Positions 12,463 to 23,261 of a stretch of DNA of 64,000 bases are shown here, piece after piece. Numbering within the stretch: position 1 is the stretch's first letter; every line of letters starts with the position of its first letter. The stretch is from Stromatinia cepivora (lineage: Eukaryota > Ascomycota > Leotiomycetes > Helotiales > Sclerotiniaceae), in NCBI GenBank assembly GCA_014898415.1, contig RCTD01000007.1:434001-498000 (forward strand), given 5' to 3'. Under the pieces are notes generated by a model that worked only from the letters and a program-made list of their open reading frames with translations, was not told where the DNA came from and did not search any database. Both the position numbers and the translations under genes were made by a program.

Positions 12463-14097
12463 TTAGTAGACACTCCCCTTGATACTTTTGTCCAACTTTT
12501 CAGCTTGTTGAATCTCAAGGAGTTCGGGGCTCGGCTCACCACCCTCATCACTCTGTACACCAGCATCATCATCTCCATCATCACTTTGATCTCCCAAAGC
12601 ATCAGCCTTGACCCCCTTTCCCATCCCATCCGATTCTTCTCTTGTCAATTTCTGCGATAACACTGAGATTCCCAACCCATTCTTCCCATTCCGCGCCCTC
12701 GCTAGCCTTTTCCTAACATCTTCTTCTGCACTGAATTCGGCATCGCTGTTAGCACCACTAGCACTTCCGCCTCCATCTCTACCTCCGTGGCGTATGCCAA
12801 GTAGATCATTGGGACTTCGAATGCGACTACGTAATCGGTCTTCTATACTGATGAAACTGGGTGTTCCATCGGGACTGCTAACTGTTTCCTCAAGACTCTT
12901 TTGGACATCTAATTCAGGCGGGCCGACCTTACCTCTGGGGTCATCCTCGTCTTCGTCGGAGGAAGATTGCCAGCGACGCGCTGCTGGTCGCCGGGATGCA
13001 ATTGTTTCTATGTGTGTTGATGAAGTGGACGCTGAGTGGATTGGGCGACCGTTGAGTTGCATGGCATGCATGGAATTTTCTTTTTTATAGTGATGCTTTC
13101 CATGGTCGCATCCATTCGGACAGCCACCCCATCTCTTACGTGTTGGTATCGGGCTAGAAGGTCCCACATGGGATCGCCCTGCCACTAGCAGTTTGCTCTC
13201 CTTTTCCTTATCCTTTTCAGACATTTGCCCATTTTCGGGCGTCGAAGAAGAGGTTTTGGCGGCGGCGGCAATTGCAAGGCGTTCTTGTTTTAGCTGAGAC
13301 CATGTGCGTAGTTGATTCTCTAATATGTATTTTCCAGAATCGTTAGACTTGCGCATGATGAGGAACTCGCAGTGATTGACGTTTCGAAGATCTTCGAAAT
13401 ATTCAACTGAGAAATGATACCATTTCATTAGAAAGACGCGGGACATGAGTCCATGAGTCACTATCATCCAGTCTTGTCAAAATTGTGCCTAAAGAGACCA
13501 GAGGGCAAAACGGACCTAAAACACAGACACTTGCGAAATCATCATCTCCAAACTGTCTCCACAGACTCTCATTGAACCCACTTACTCTGTCATATGCATC
13601 CGCCGCGCTCTCTCCATTAGGAATTCTATAGAAAAAGTGTCCATAATCTGCTCGTTCCTGCCACATTCTCTCCATTTCCGCACTACATGGTTGGAAATTA
13701 CCAAAGTCCTGCTCACGCAGGCGAGGCTCTTCGTACACCTTTATAGAATGCCTGGGAAATGGTGAAGGGCTCGGGGAGTCAGAGGTCAGGGTGGACAGAA
13801 TACCTTCTGTAGTTTCACGGGTTCGTCGATAGGGAGAAGTAAAGAAGTGGAGGGTGTCATCTGGACGTAGGAGATTTCGAAGTTGTAAACCAGCTTCGTG
13901 AGCTTGTGTCCAGCCTTCAGGAGTGAGCTTTACTCTGTGATCGGGGATGGTTTGGTGAATATCCCGGTTTTCTGGATATGTTAGCCAGATACCCATAGCA
14001 AGGCTGTCAGCCTCATGCACGAAAGAAACGATGGGGACATACTATTTCCCTCTGATTGAGCATGTCTGATTAAAATGATCATGCGAGGTTTTCCCAT
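12463..14097 (-). CDS. Histidine phosphatase / phosphoglycerate mutase family protein, 502 residues
   Basis: Exons on the minus strand are 14097..14043, 13971..13516 and 13460..12463. Splicing makes the hallmark N-terminus LIRHAQSEGNKNRDIHQ, where the RHAQ His is the phospho-accepting residue, and later VLVTHGLMSRV, which supplies the second His. The third acceptor (ATGATAG) was chosen because it restores that VTHG block. The catalytic domain fills roughly residues 1-215. The rest is a long, low-complexity, acidic and Ser-rich tail including a Cys/His-rich patch (GCPNGCDHGKHH). Fungal relatives include yeast Det1-like broad-range phosphatases. The natural substrate is unknown, so acid phosphatase or phosphoglycerate-mutase-type activity is an inference from family. 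It diverges from the PRKRIP1-type gene across 542 bp. Confidence 0.85.
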
Positions 14098-14639
14098 ATT
14101 GGGGGATAAGAACCACAGCCTTCCGTTCCAAGGGCCTTGTGTTTTGTACGGGAAAGTTTTAGGGAATAATAGAATAAAATCTGAATAAGTATTTGCCTTT
14201 TGTCTTTCTAATTGTAACTCCAAAAGAGAAGAGGGATTGGTTTTGTTCTGTAACAATACTGAGAGAGAAGTACAGTGTGAGGTTGTTTCAAGTTGCCCCC
14301 CCTCCCCTGGCTGATCATTTGTTATCATATCCTCTTATCTGAATGGTATTTTGGAATTTGGCAGGCGGGCCAGACCTCAGATTAGTCAGGGGTTTACTGA
14401 GACAGACAAGGCTGTAGTAAATAAAACAAAACCTTGTTCATCAAAACTCAAGATCACTTCACTACTTGACCTAACAATAATTACATTGAACAAACAACGG
14501 AACTGCTGCCATTGATATTTTAACACATACTCGCATCCGGAATTACAACACAATCTCTGTGTGGGAAAAATCTCAGTCAACGACACACGACCACATATAA
14601 ATTCATACAAAGGTACATACCATCAAGGCTTCCTCGACC
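14098..14639. promoter_or_regulatory. Divergent promoter region
   Basis: 542 bp separate the start codons of the PGAM-family gene (minus) and the PRKRIP1-type gene (plus), so both promoters must lie here or overlap. No specific element was identified. The minus-strand frames across it are chance. Confidence 0.5.
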
Positions 14640-15227
14640 ATGTCTGAAAACATCCCCGAATCCATTCCCACTTCTGCAGACCCACGCTCTAAGCGCCCCC
14701 TCAAACGTCGTGCAATATCCCCTCGTTCAGAAACTGCCTCTCAAATTCACAAGTTGATGTCCACACCCGAACGGAAAATCTCAGAGACAGCCGCTCCAGC
14801 CGTGAGGGTATCAGGAGCCGTCCCTGAAATAGTGCAGAATGTGCAAGGAAGTTCTGCAGGAGCTGGATCGGGGGAATTTCACGTGTACAAGGCGAGTCGA
14901 AGAAGGGAATATGAGAGATTGAAGGGGATGGATGAGGAGGTGAGAAAAGAAGCGGAGGCGGGGCAATGGGAGAGGGAAAAGAGGGAGAGGGAGGAGAAGG
15001 ATGCGGAGAAGACGAGGAAGGCTAGGGAGAAGAGGGAAAGGAAGAGACAGAAGAAAGGCGACAAGGGTGACAATTCTGGTGCTGGTGCTGCTGGGGCACA
15101 GGCAGGGAAGGTTAAGCCTAGAGTTGATGCGAATGTCAGAGGAGATGATAAAAATGAGGATGCTGGAACAGAAATTGTTGGGGAAGCACAAGCACAAGTC
15201 GGCGTCATCATCCATGACGATGATTGA
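14640..15227 (+). CDS. PRKRIP1-like (DUF1168) spliceosome-associated protein
   Basis: A single-exon frame of 195 residues. The block [19 protein letters not shown] at about residues 77-95 is the DUF1168 signature of PRKRIP1, a nuclear protein found in catalytic spliceosomes. It is followed by a long, highly charged Glu/Lys/Arg helix (about 95-140), matching the extended helix of the human protein. The N-terminus is Pro/Ser-rich and likely disordered, and the C-terminus is acidic. The ATG at 14640 has a good context (GACCATGT) and is the first in frame. A splicing role is inferred from the family. It converges on cct3 with 231 bp between the stops. Confidence 0.85.
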   Translation: MSENIPESIPTSADPRSKRPLKRRAISPRSETASQIHKLMSTPERKISETAAPAVRVSGAVPEIVQNVQGSSAGAGSGEFHVYKASRRREYERLKGMDEEVRKEAEAGQWEREKREREEKDAEKTRKAREKRERKRQKKGDKGDNSGAGAAGAQAGKVKPRVDANVRGDDKNEDAGTEIVGEAQAQVGVIIHDDD

Positions 15228-15458
15228 CAGGCATTCGACGCTACATAAACTCAATTTCACTAGTCATTTCCCATTTCTGCAGGAATAAGGATGGTTACGA
15301 GTATTGGAAGAAAGACCAAATTCGGTGTATTGGCTGATTTCTATTCGTTTGCCATGAACATGCACAAGCATTCATGAATCGTGAGCTCTATACTATGGTT
15401 ACAAGGGTATGCTCAACCATATTAACATCGCTTTTTTAATACACTAACATTTGAGGAT

Positions 15459-17385
15459 TTATTCCTCTCCACCGCCAGGTGCACCCGGTGCTCTTGCGGC
15501 CTTCGCGCTGCAAATATCATCAACCCTCAGGAGAAGGCAGGCAGACTGAGATAAATTAGCTACAAGCGTTTGCAAATTGACAAGCATAGAATCACATACC
15601 TCAACTGCAGTCTTGATACTTTGTAATTTGACAGCCTCTGGCTCCCAAACACCGTACTCATTCATATCAACCAAAGTACCCTTGTCACCGTCAATACCCC
15701 ATGAGCTTCCACCCTCGGCATGCTTTGCTCTCAATGCAGTGAGGACTCTAACCGGACTTTGTCCAGCGTTTTGAATCAAAGTTCTTGGAATGACTTCCAT
15801 AGCTTCAGCTACAGCCTTGTATGGCCATTGCTGTACACCCTCAATGCTCTTTGCGAGTTGACCCAATCTGACAGCTACAGCCATTTCAGTAGCACCTCCT
15901 CCAGGCGATAATCTGGGATGGAACATAACATTTCGTGCAACCGCCATGGCATCGGCCAAATTTCTGTCAATTTCATTCAAGATATCTTTTGATGGACCTC
16001 TCAGTAAGATAGTGCATGCCTTTGGTGATTTGCATTTGGTTAAAAATGTGAAGTATTCGTCACCAATCTTTTCGATCTCGAAAAGACCACACTGGGTTCC
16101 AACGTCAGATTCTTGGAGGTCGTCCACTCTGTTGACGACAGTTGCGCCAGTTGCACGAGCTATTCTGTTGTTGTCTGTTTTCCGAACACGACGAAGTGCG
16201 GTAACGTTGCCCTTCATCAAGTAATGTTGTGCGAGATCTAAAATTTATGAGCCAAAATTATATATATATATAAGCAACCGGGCGAGCAAACATACCAGAG
16301 ACACCTTTCTCCGTAATGACCAGATCAGGCTTGAGAGCAAGAATAGAGTCGCACATAAGCTTGACCTGCTCCTCCTCAATCTGCAAAATCTTATTCCAGT
16401 CGTCCTCTTTACTAATCTCAATGTTTGTCTGTGATTCTCCCTTCTTGTATTCCAATGTGCAATCTAATAAGATAATTCTTGGATTCTCGATTCTCCGTCT
16501 CATCTTCGGGTGGGTAATATCTTTGTTGAGCATAACACCGTCCAAAACTCTGCTGTCCTCGATTTCTCCGCCTGGAATCTTTTCAACTCTTGCATAACGC
16601 TTAATATCAACCTCTTTCTTGCCACCTCCAATTTCGTGGGTTACTGTTCGCACAGCCTTGAGTGCTAAGCTGCACATAAGTTCAGACCATCTGGAAACAA
16701 ATTTTGTGCCAATCGAGGATGAGATGAGTTGGTACATGGCCTTGTCATCGTTGATGTCGACTGGAAGGGAAATTTCTTCAATGATCTCTAGAGCATCTTT
16801 CAGTGCGGCCTTGAAAGCGGAAATAATAACAACCGGGTGGATATTTCTTTCTAGTTGTGGGAGAGACTGTGCCAACATTTCACCAGCTAGAAAATATCAG
16901 CCCGATTTATTTTAGAATCCTAGAAGTGTTTCGTACCAAGAATAATAACACTAGTAGTTCCATCTCCAACTTCCTCATCTTGTGTTCTGCTCAACTCAAT
17001 CATACTCTTTGCTGCGGGATGTGACACTTCGATTTCTCTAAGAATGGCATGTCCGTCATTTGTCAAAACGATACCTCCCATAGGATCTAACAACATCTTC
17101 AGCATAGCTTTTGGGCCTAAACATGATCGAATAATATCTGCGACACTGTTGTGTATCAGTTCTGACTGTTGAAATGGCGGGGTGCTCGAGAGGTGCTGTG
17201 AAGAGCTCTTACGTTTTGGCTGCGGTGATGTTCGACATCTGAGCTTTTCGGCCAGTTTGCCTATCACCACTCTGGGTGTCTGAAAGCTATAGTCAGCGTT
17301 CCAGCCATTTTCTGGGGATGAGGGGTAGCGGAGAAGAGCTTCAAAATCTTCCAGACTTACTCATCACTACTACCGGCGCCTGCAT
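15459..17385 (-). CDS. cct3: T-complex protein 1 subunit gamma (CCT3), 538 residues
   Basis: Six exons on the minus strand: 17385..17361, 17279..17213, 17145..16937, 16886..16296, 16237..15600 and 15545..15459. All junctions use GT-AG and give one frame of normal family length. The N-terminus MQAPVVVMNTQSGDRQTGR, the ADIIRSCLGPKAM block and the ATPase motifs DPMGGIVLTNDG and VGDGTTS are textbook group II chaperonin. The C-terminal exon adds SACLLLRVDDICSA, typical of the gamma subunit. The protein is one of eight in the cytosolic TRiC/CCT ring that folds actin, tubulin and WD40 proteins using ATP. The first coding exon is only 25 nt and the last 87 nt, so automated gene callers could miss both ends. 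Confidence 0.96.
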
Positions 17386-17984
17386 GTTTAAAGGCTTCTT
17401 GGATATCTGCTATGGAGGTACAAGAGTGGTGGGTAAGAAATCCAATAAACAAAACGTTTTTGTGTGCAGTGGGATGTTGTAGTGCCGTTTGAATGAGTTT
17501 CCATTGCTCTGCGCGTTGCCATCGCGTCTCCGACAAATTTCTTGATGCAGCGTGCACGGACCATCTTACATTTTTGAATATTGTCATCATCTGAAAATTT
17601 GCAACTACTTATTCTTGAACATCACTCACTATTCGAAGTTCGAACTTGACTGGCCTTTATAAGTGTAATTAACCAAGAAGTCAGTATTTGAGCTCTTTTC
17701 ATTCATTTCATTATTAGTACACAATCTGAATAATTGCCAGCGTCTTTTATTTGAATTGTCAATTATGACGGGATTCCACGTCAATGTAACATTATATAAC
17801 AGGATGGCAGTGCCTCTCTTTGCCCCAAAGTTATTTTCATCGATTTATCTCCACCGCAATCGAGTTCTCCCCCCCCAAGACGGAACTGTTACTGGATCTC
17901 AGCTCTAAAGATCACTTCTAAAAACCTTCACTCTTCATGTCGAGCTCCATTCCCTTATCTGCAAGTAGCCATGTTCCCACGCGA
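17386..17984. other. Spacer between cct3 and a degraded 2EXR gene
   Basis: About 600 bp. The right part presumably carries the cct3 promoter on the minus strand. No element recognised and no gene supported. Confidence 0.5.
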
Positions 17985-18348
17985 ATGCCACTATGCCTCT
18001 TTACTCTCTTCCCACGACTTCCCAATGAACTAGAATGCATAATTTGGAATTTAGCCCCCACAGTTCGAGATAGGGCCCTTTGTTTTCAAAGTTGACAAGA
18101 AGTCAATTGTCCTTTTCGGTCGGATATTCTACCCACATCGAGAACTCGGATACCCTATAGACATCCCGCCAGTACTGCATGTATGTCGTCTCTCTAGAGA
18201 GGAAGCGTTTAAGCATTATAGTCTTATTTTCAAGGACCAAAACATACGCAGACCAGACTTTTCCCCTCGAGTCTGCGAGGTTTATTCACTCTCCTGTTGT
18301 TACATCCTCCTATCTGAATGCCCAATGAAACGAGCCATAATTCCGTGA
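17985..18348 (+). pseudogene. 2EXR-domain gene relic, frameshifted
   Basis: From the ATG at 17985 the frame reads MPLCLFTLFPRLPNELECII and on into IWNLA, the N-terminal signature of the fungal 2EXR family (F-x-x-FP-x-LP-x-EL-x-x-x-IW). It stops after about 36 codons at 18095. One frame over, from about 18083 to the stop at 18346, the second 2EXR block appears: IPPVLHVCRLSREEAFKHY, followed by a conserved aromatic patch. Moving one base at a T run near 18078 reunites the blocks. No plausible intron bridges them; a 40 bp GTTCGA candidate is too short and weak. Most 2EXR proteins are longer (200-400 residues), and nothing intact follows. 2EXR proteins have no established function. Reading: decayed gene or sequencing error. 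Confidence 0.6.
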
Positions 18349-18432
18349 TTCATGTTGATATTCCAGTTGGTTACAATGGGGTAGCAGAAATAAGGAACCT
18401 TCTAAATAGTACAGCCTCATTCTCAAATCTAA

Positions 18433-18852
18433 ATGCTACACTTTGACATCATGAGCAAATTCGTGTTAGCCGAAGTTTCTATCTCCCAAGGGAAGCTAGC
18501 TGTGATATTTGGGTTTAAAGCCTATATCAGTCTTCACCAAATTCGAATATCTTTCAATCAACGTGGAACTTTCTTCCCCGCCCGGGCAAATCACAAACGG
18601 ACATTCACCCTTTTCCTACAGCTACCAAAAGAGCTACAACTCCTGGTTCGGAACCACTTCTTGATGGATTACGATCCACGACCTATCGTTGTCAAATCCA
18701 TCAATACATGCGCCATTGTTCCTGGTGGAAAATTCGAAATCCCAATATCTTATCAAGCAAAAGCATACTGGGATAAGGCTCCAGTTTATCGAGCTGTTCA
18801 GCAGTCCAGAAACTACCAGCAACTTTGCGCAAATACTTTTTATATTCCATAA
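18433..18852 (+). pseudogene. Second degenerate 2EXR-like frame
   Basis: A 139-codon frame contains FTLFLQLPKELQLLVRNHF followed by a RPIVVK segment and then KAPVYRAVQQSRNYQQL. These align in order with the 2EXR pattern (F-LFP-LP-EL---IW, R-VVK, PAVL-V-RESR), but the key Trp and several Pro/Glu residues are replaced. The first 55 or so residues do not look like the family and may be upstream non-coding sequence read through. It follows the other 2EXR relic by 85 bp, which suggests an old tandem pair. It could still be expressed as a short protein. Confidence 0.4.
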
Positions 18853-20230
18853 TATTAATTTAATAAATAAATTAAGATTTATAGGGGATTCCTACGAAAA
18901 AGACTTATTGGTCCGTGTCAGCTTTAAAATCTATGACGCGCGCCTGTCCAAGAATAATGGCACAAAGCAAAACTGTACTTTTTGCGTCTGTGTGTCCATA
19001 TAACCGCGCGGTGTCATGTAGGTTCCGCAGCTACGTAAACAAGAAAGAGCTTCGTGTAGAGCTTCAAATTTTATCGAATTCCAAACCAAACGAGAAAGAA
19101 CAAAAAAACACTCAGTGGCTTGTACGGCAGCTCCATGAAAGTGGTGTGGTTAGTGCATGCATGCATATCTTGTACTCCCACTCTCCCGTGGAGGATCCAG
19201 TAGGAGGCTCGATCCAGAACGCATGTCTGACTTGTCATTTGTATGATCTTTCTTGCTGCTACACGCCGAGTACATTTCCTTCAGATACATCATACACAGA
19301 ATAATGGCGTTGAATCACGGCTATAGGCTGTTACTGCCGATATTGCGCAAAGGATAAGAATTATCTCCTTCCCCTTCGCATCTTTAGCAAAATAAGAAGC
19401 TGCCTCATCTTTTACCACCTCATTGTCCATCCACCCAAAGAACCATCAGATCCCCCATACAAGCCAGGGAATTACTCCAAGAACCTCTGCTTTCCTTCAA
19501 ATCTACATGGTAAGTAAGTCGTTTGTCCATCTTTCTGAAAAACCAGCTAAGAATAGGTTTTGAAGATGTGTTCCGCACCACAGACTATCACTCTTGTGGT
19601 CATATAAAGAAGTGACAACGGAGTTGACTGGGTGTCCAGATACCACGAACCGCCTGAAAAACTATGTCACTGGCAGAACTTTCACCACCAATTGCGATGC
19701 TCAAGCCTGCAACACGCCGCCTTCCTCTTAGATACATTAGCAACGCTTAAATCGCCAACCTGGAAATTCCCGAAACGGATTCTAAAGATTCTGTAATGAG
19801 GTCTTGGGCGGATAGGGTCAAGTGCAGTCTTGAAGCTTTGAATAATGCGAAGGCAAGCCAGACAGAAGAATGAGTGAAAGGGTTGAAGATGGAAGTCATG
19901 GTATCTTGAGTATTTCCCCACGGATTCTGGTTATCTCTATTTCTCTATCACTGGTCCTAGATATCTTCGGTCGCTCTTTGTGACCTGTGGATACTATAGC
20001 ACGCAATGTCGTGTTTAAGCAGAACCCCTAAGGCCTACTAGCATTGGCAAGTCAAAGAAGCTTGGTACACTGAAGTGTTTCAAGTTTTTCGATTTGTGCA
20101 GGAAATGAATGATTTCACAAGAACTGAAAGCTCAAGAGAAGAAACCGAGCGAACAGACCTTCGCTGCCTAATTCCGAGACTCCATTTAACCCTAAATTCG
20201 TTCCTGGCACCTCGGCCCATCCCCTCCCAT
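18853..20230. other. Spacer, nothing recognised
   Basis: About 1.4 kb with a few frames of 80-130 codons (for example 18915-19304 plus) that have no coding character. No repeats or RNA genes seen. Confidence 0.5.
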
Positions 20231-21043
20231 TCACATTTTGTTTCCTATACTCTCATTCACCGCATCATTAATCCTTTTCCTATCACTCGTCCCTTTCCTT
20301 GTCGAATAGCACCTCGGCGCACCTAACACCTGCTTCCCAATATAGTTCGCCGGGTCAATAATGAATTTATTATGCTGTATTGCGTATACGGCTGCATCAT
20401 CTTCGATTTCAACGATGTTAATCTGAAGGACTTCTGGATTGGTGTCGTCAGCCGGGACAAGGTGGTCGAATGTAACACCATAGTAATCAATCATACTATA
20501 GTATTAAAGGAGTAGTAGGCTTGTAGGCTTGCAGGCTCTTGAAGAGGGGATGCTTGTAAGATAATTAATTATGTACGGTGGTGCCTTGTCCACCCAACCC
20601 TTGTACTCGTCCCTCACTACCATGTCGCCAGCAACATCATGCCGTACTTTGCGGCGGTATATTCGCTGAAACGCCAGCTCCGCTAACTTGGGTCCGCCAG
20701 ACATTGGAAACTCTGGAGAGTAGTTGGTGAGGTACCATGACACCCCTGGGAGGAGCTTTTGAAGAGCCAGTAGCGGACCTTCGATGTGGACTCGAAGCGG
20801 TTGCTCCAATGGCGGTGGATGGAAGGGGTGTGAGGGTGTTGTGACGCATGGTGGGATACGGAGTGGGAGAGCTGATTGATCTGAGGGCGGAGGATGGAAA
20901 CTGTGGACGTTCAAGCTATGCTGTGCATTGGTGACGCATGGAACATTGGGGATATCCATCATGAGTTTCCCGTGGAACGCCCATGGAACGGTAATGATTC
21001 TATTAGATGTTTGCAAGTATGAATGGATGGAGCTCTGATGCAA
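20231..21043 (-). CDS. Hypothetical two-exon protein, about 240 residues
   Basis: Proposed exons on the minus strand are 21043..20577 and 20495..20231. The 81 bp intron begins GTACAT and ends ACTATAG, and joins ...GWVDKAPP to MIDYYGVTFDHLV without a stop. The first exon is Pro/His-rich in its middle and then reads like ordered protein (SWYLTNYSPEF, AGDMVVRDEYKGWV). The second is acidic then basic. I recognise no family. The start is uncertain: an internal Met at about 20963 is also possible, and an upstream exon cannot be excluded. It sits among degraded genes, so it may itself be decaying. Confidence 0.4.
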
Positions 21044-22031
21044 TTGTAATACCCAGTGTAGAACGGGTAGAGCTAAGCCCTACACCTTAGGTGGAGTTGT
21101 TCAATTAAGCTTCGAAGCTCTCCACTTGGTGCTATAATCTGTTGTGTCCTTAGGCATCCAGGTCTCCATTCCTTGAAAATAGATATTAGATTAATAATTT
21201 GTAGAGTACCCAATTTATTCTTGTTACAGAATAAGAATGAGAGTGAGAATTCATATCCAGTTAGTTAACTACCTAGTAAGTTACCAAATTTGGCAAAATG
21301 ATAAGAATGTTTCTCGAAGAACTCGAATCCGCACTTCACTTTGTATTTAACTATTAACCTCCTTACTTGTGCTCCGTGCCCATGCTCCGTACTGTACCCC
21401 GCACTGGACCCCGCACTTGGACCCCACACTTGGACCCCACACTCAACTACAATTCCCCACTTCCCTCTATACGCGATTCAGGTACAGAAACTTATCTTTC
21501 TTCAATCAATTTCTCATTGATCTTACCAGTTGTTGTAGTAGTATTACTAATTACAAGCAACCGTTACCTCGTGAGTTACATTGGGTCGCTATCATTAAGC
21601 TATTATACACACTACATACTTTGTAGTAAGGGTTTCGACAGGTGTTCATCAATACAATGTCTGCGTCTCAGAAAGAAGAGGATTTTCAGATGTGATTTAA
21701 TCGGGAAACACCTGTAGTAAATGAGACCTGTGGTAAAGGGGATAGCTAGTTTATGTCTAGTTTATGTCTTTGTAACACCCTCTATTGGTTATCAAAGATA
21801 TTCTCTGTTTATCAAAAGATCTATCTGTGTATTCCATCTTTTATAAGTATCTAATACAGAAGCAAATTTCTGCTTTATGGGGTTTTGTTTCCTTTATTTT
21901 CAATACTCTACTTATAGATCTTTCTTTCTCTTCGGTCTCCACGACAGAGGTCATAAAAAAATATCAACTCCCAATTATTATTCTGCCGACTACAATTCAT
22001 ATTTAACATTTTTCCGTTGAATACCAACAGA
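21044..22031. other. Spacer with a short GC-richer tandem repeat
   Basis: About 1 kb, AT-rich toward the right. It presumably includes the 5' region of the downstream phosphotransferase gene. Frames here (for example 21367-21717) run through the 13 bp repeat and are not credible genes. Confidence 0.5.
21394..21443. repeat. 13 bp tandem repeat, about 4 copies
   Basis: Four imperfect copies of GGACCCCRCACTT lie head to tail in otherwise AT-rich DNA. The flanking sequence just upstream has two copies of a related GTGCTCCGT/ATGCTCCGT motif. Confidence 0.85.
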
Positions 22032-23261
22032 ATGACATTGTATAAACCCTTTGAAGGCACTACCCGAGAAGAACTCAAATTACATCGCCCGAAAAGCCCA
22101 GATTTCATACTTTGCGAGGTCTGTGGATTGAACTCCAGCTTACAGGAGCATCACGCGTATTTCAGTCATGTCAAGGTCTCAATGAATTCCACTAGGGGTA
22201 TGTGGTCTATTGGTGAGAAATACTTTTTAAAAGAGAGACCAAAGTACGAGCATGGGTTCCTTAGCGCCCCGAATGCGGATTACGCAGTAAACAAATTCCT
22301 AACTGAGAACTCAAATGTTCCTGTAGCAAAAGACATGCGTACCTGGGAAGATAAAGATAGTAATTGGTACTGGATGGAGAGGTGCCCCGGCAGAACACTG
22401 TGGGGGGCTGGGAATTTGACTCAGGAACAGCATCGAACAATCGGCTATGAAGTGGCAGAATATCTGGCGGAAGCACGCAAATTTACATCGACAAAACCAG
22501 AAGCTCCAGATGGTTCGCCGATCAGAGATAGAATGTTAGGTGCTGAGTCAAGATGTGTGGATCTCATGACTCTCGATCGAGAAGAATGGTGGGCTCGTAC
22601 CGAACCCCGTCTTTGCAAAGACCCTTCAATCACAGAAGAATGAAAAAAGAAGTTCAAGGAGAGCTATCCCTACAAGGAAGGAGACAAATATGTACTTTCT
22701 CATGGAGATCTCCACGCAACTAATATCATGATAAAAGATGGACATGTTACAGCTATCATAGATTGGGAGCATGGTGGCTATCTTCCTGAATGGTATGAGT
22801 GGAAACAACTTAGAGGCAATCGGGAAATCGGGAAGTGGTTAAAATCGCATCCAGAAGGACATGGTTGGCGATCCTTTCTTCAGGAGAGAATGGTCCAGCT
22901 CGGCATGGATGTGGAGATGCCCCCTGAAGTCTTTGACTGCGCAATGTCTTACAAGCGTATGGTTATCGAACCCAGTGACGAGGACCTCCCAAGATACCCG
23001 TATGGGGAGTTCAATAGGTATTTGTATCAGAAATGCACCAATTATCAGCGTTATCTAGCAGAGGATACGAATGCACCAGAATACCTTGTTATGGATCGGA
23101 AAGCAAAGGAAAAGGAGGAAGCCGAAAAAGAAGCAGTCATGCTAGCCTTCAACAAGCTAAGCTTAGACGAGAAGGATATCTTTCTGACCGGGAAGTCGCA
23201 GATTGGATCTGGTCATATTAAACAAGATTTGAATGACCCCGTTGATAAAAGCCTGTACTAG
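22032..23261 (+). pseudogene. APH/choline-kinase-like phosphotransferase with one in-frame TGA
   Basis: One frame of 410 codons is interrupted only by a TGA at 22641-22643. After it the frame goes on with KKKFKESYP, then LSHGDLHATNIMI, the catalytic loop of aminoglycoside-phosphotransferase-like kinases, then AIIDWEHGGYLPEWYEW with the metal-binding Asp and the fungal P-E-W-Y-E block. The N-terminal half has the usual family pattern. The sense codon expected at the stop is probably TGG (Trp), one base away, because many relatives have a Trp in this stretch; that is from memory of the family. The ATG at 22032 follows an in-frame TTG and is the first Met. Substrates of these fungal APH-like proteins are unknown. 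It could be a strain-specific null, a sequencing error, or read-through. Confidence 0.75.

Noticed and set aside
12608..13090. 160-codon plus-strand frame
   Set aside because: Antisense to the disordered tail of the PGAM-family gene; its Ser/Leu/Arg composition is the mirror of that coding strand.
14811..15260. 149-codon minus-strand frame rich in Leu, Ser and Pro
   Set aside because: Mirror of the Glu/Lys-rich helix of the PRKRIP1-type gene; no start context or family.
22641..22643. RIP (repeat-induced point mutation) as the cause of the APH stop
   Set aside because: A TGG-to-TGA change here is not in the CpA/TpG context that RIP prefers, and the gene is not otherwise enriched in such changes as far as can be judged by eye.
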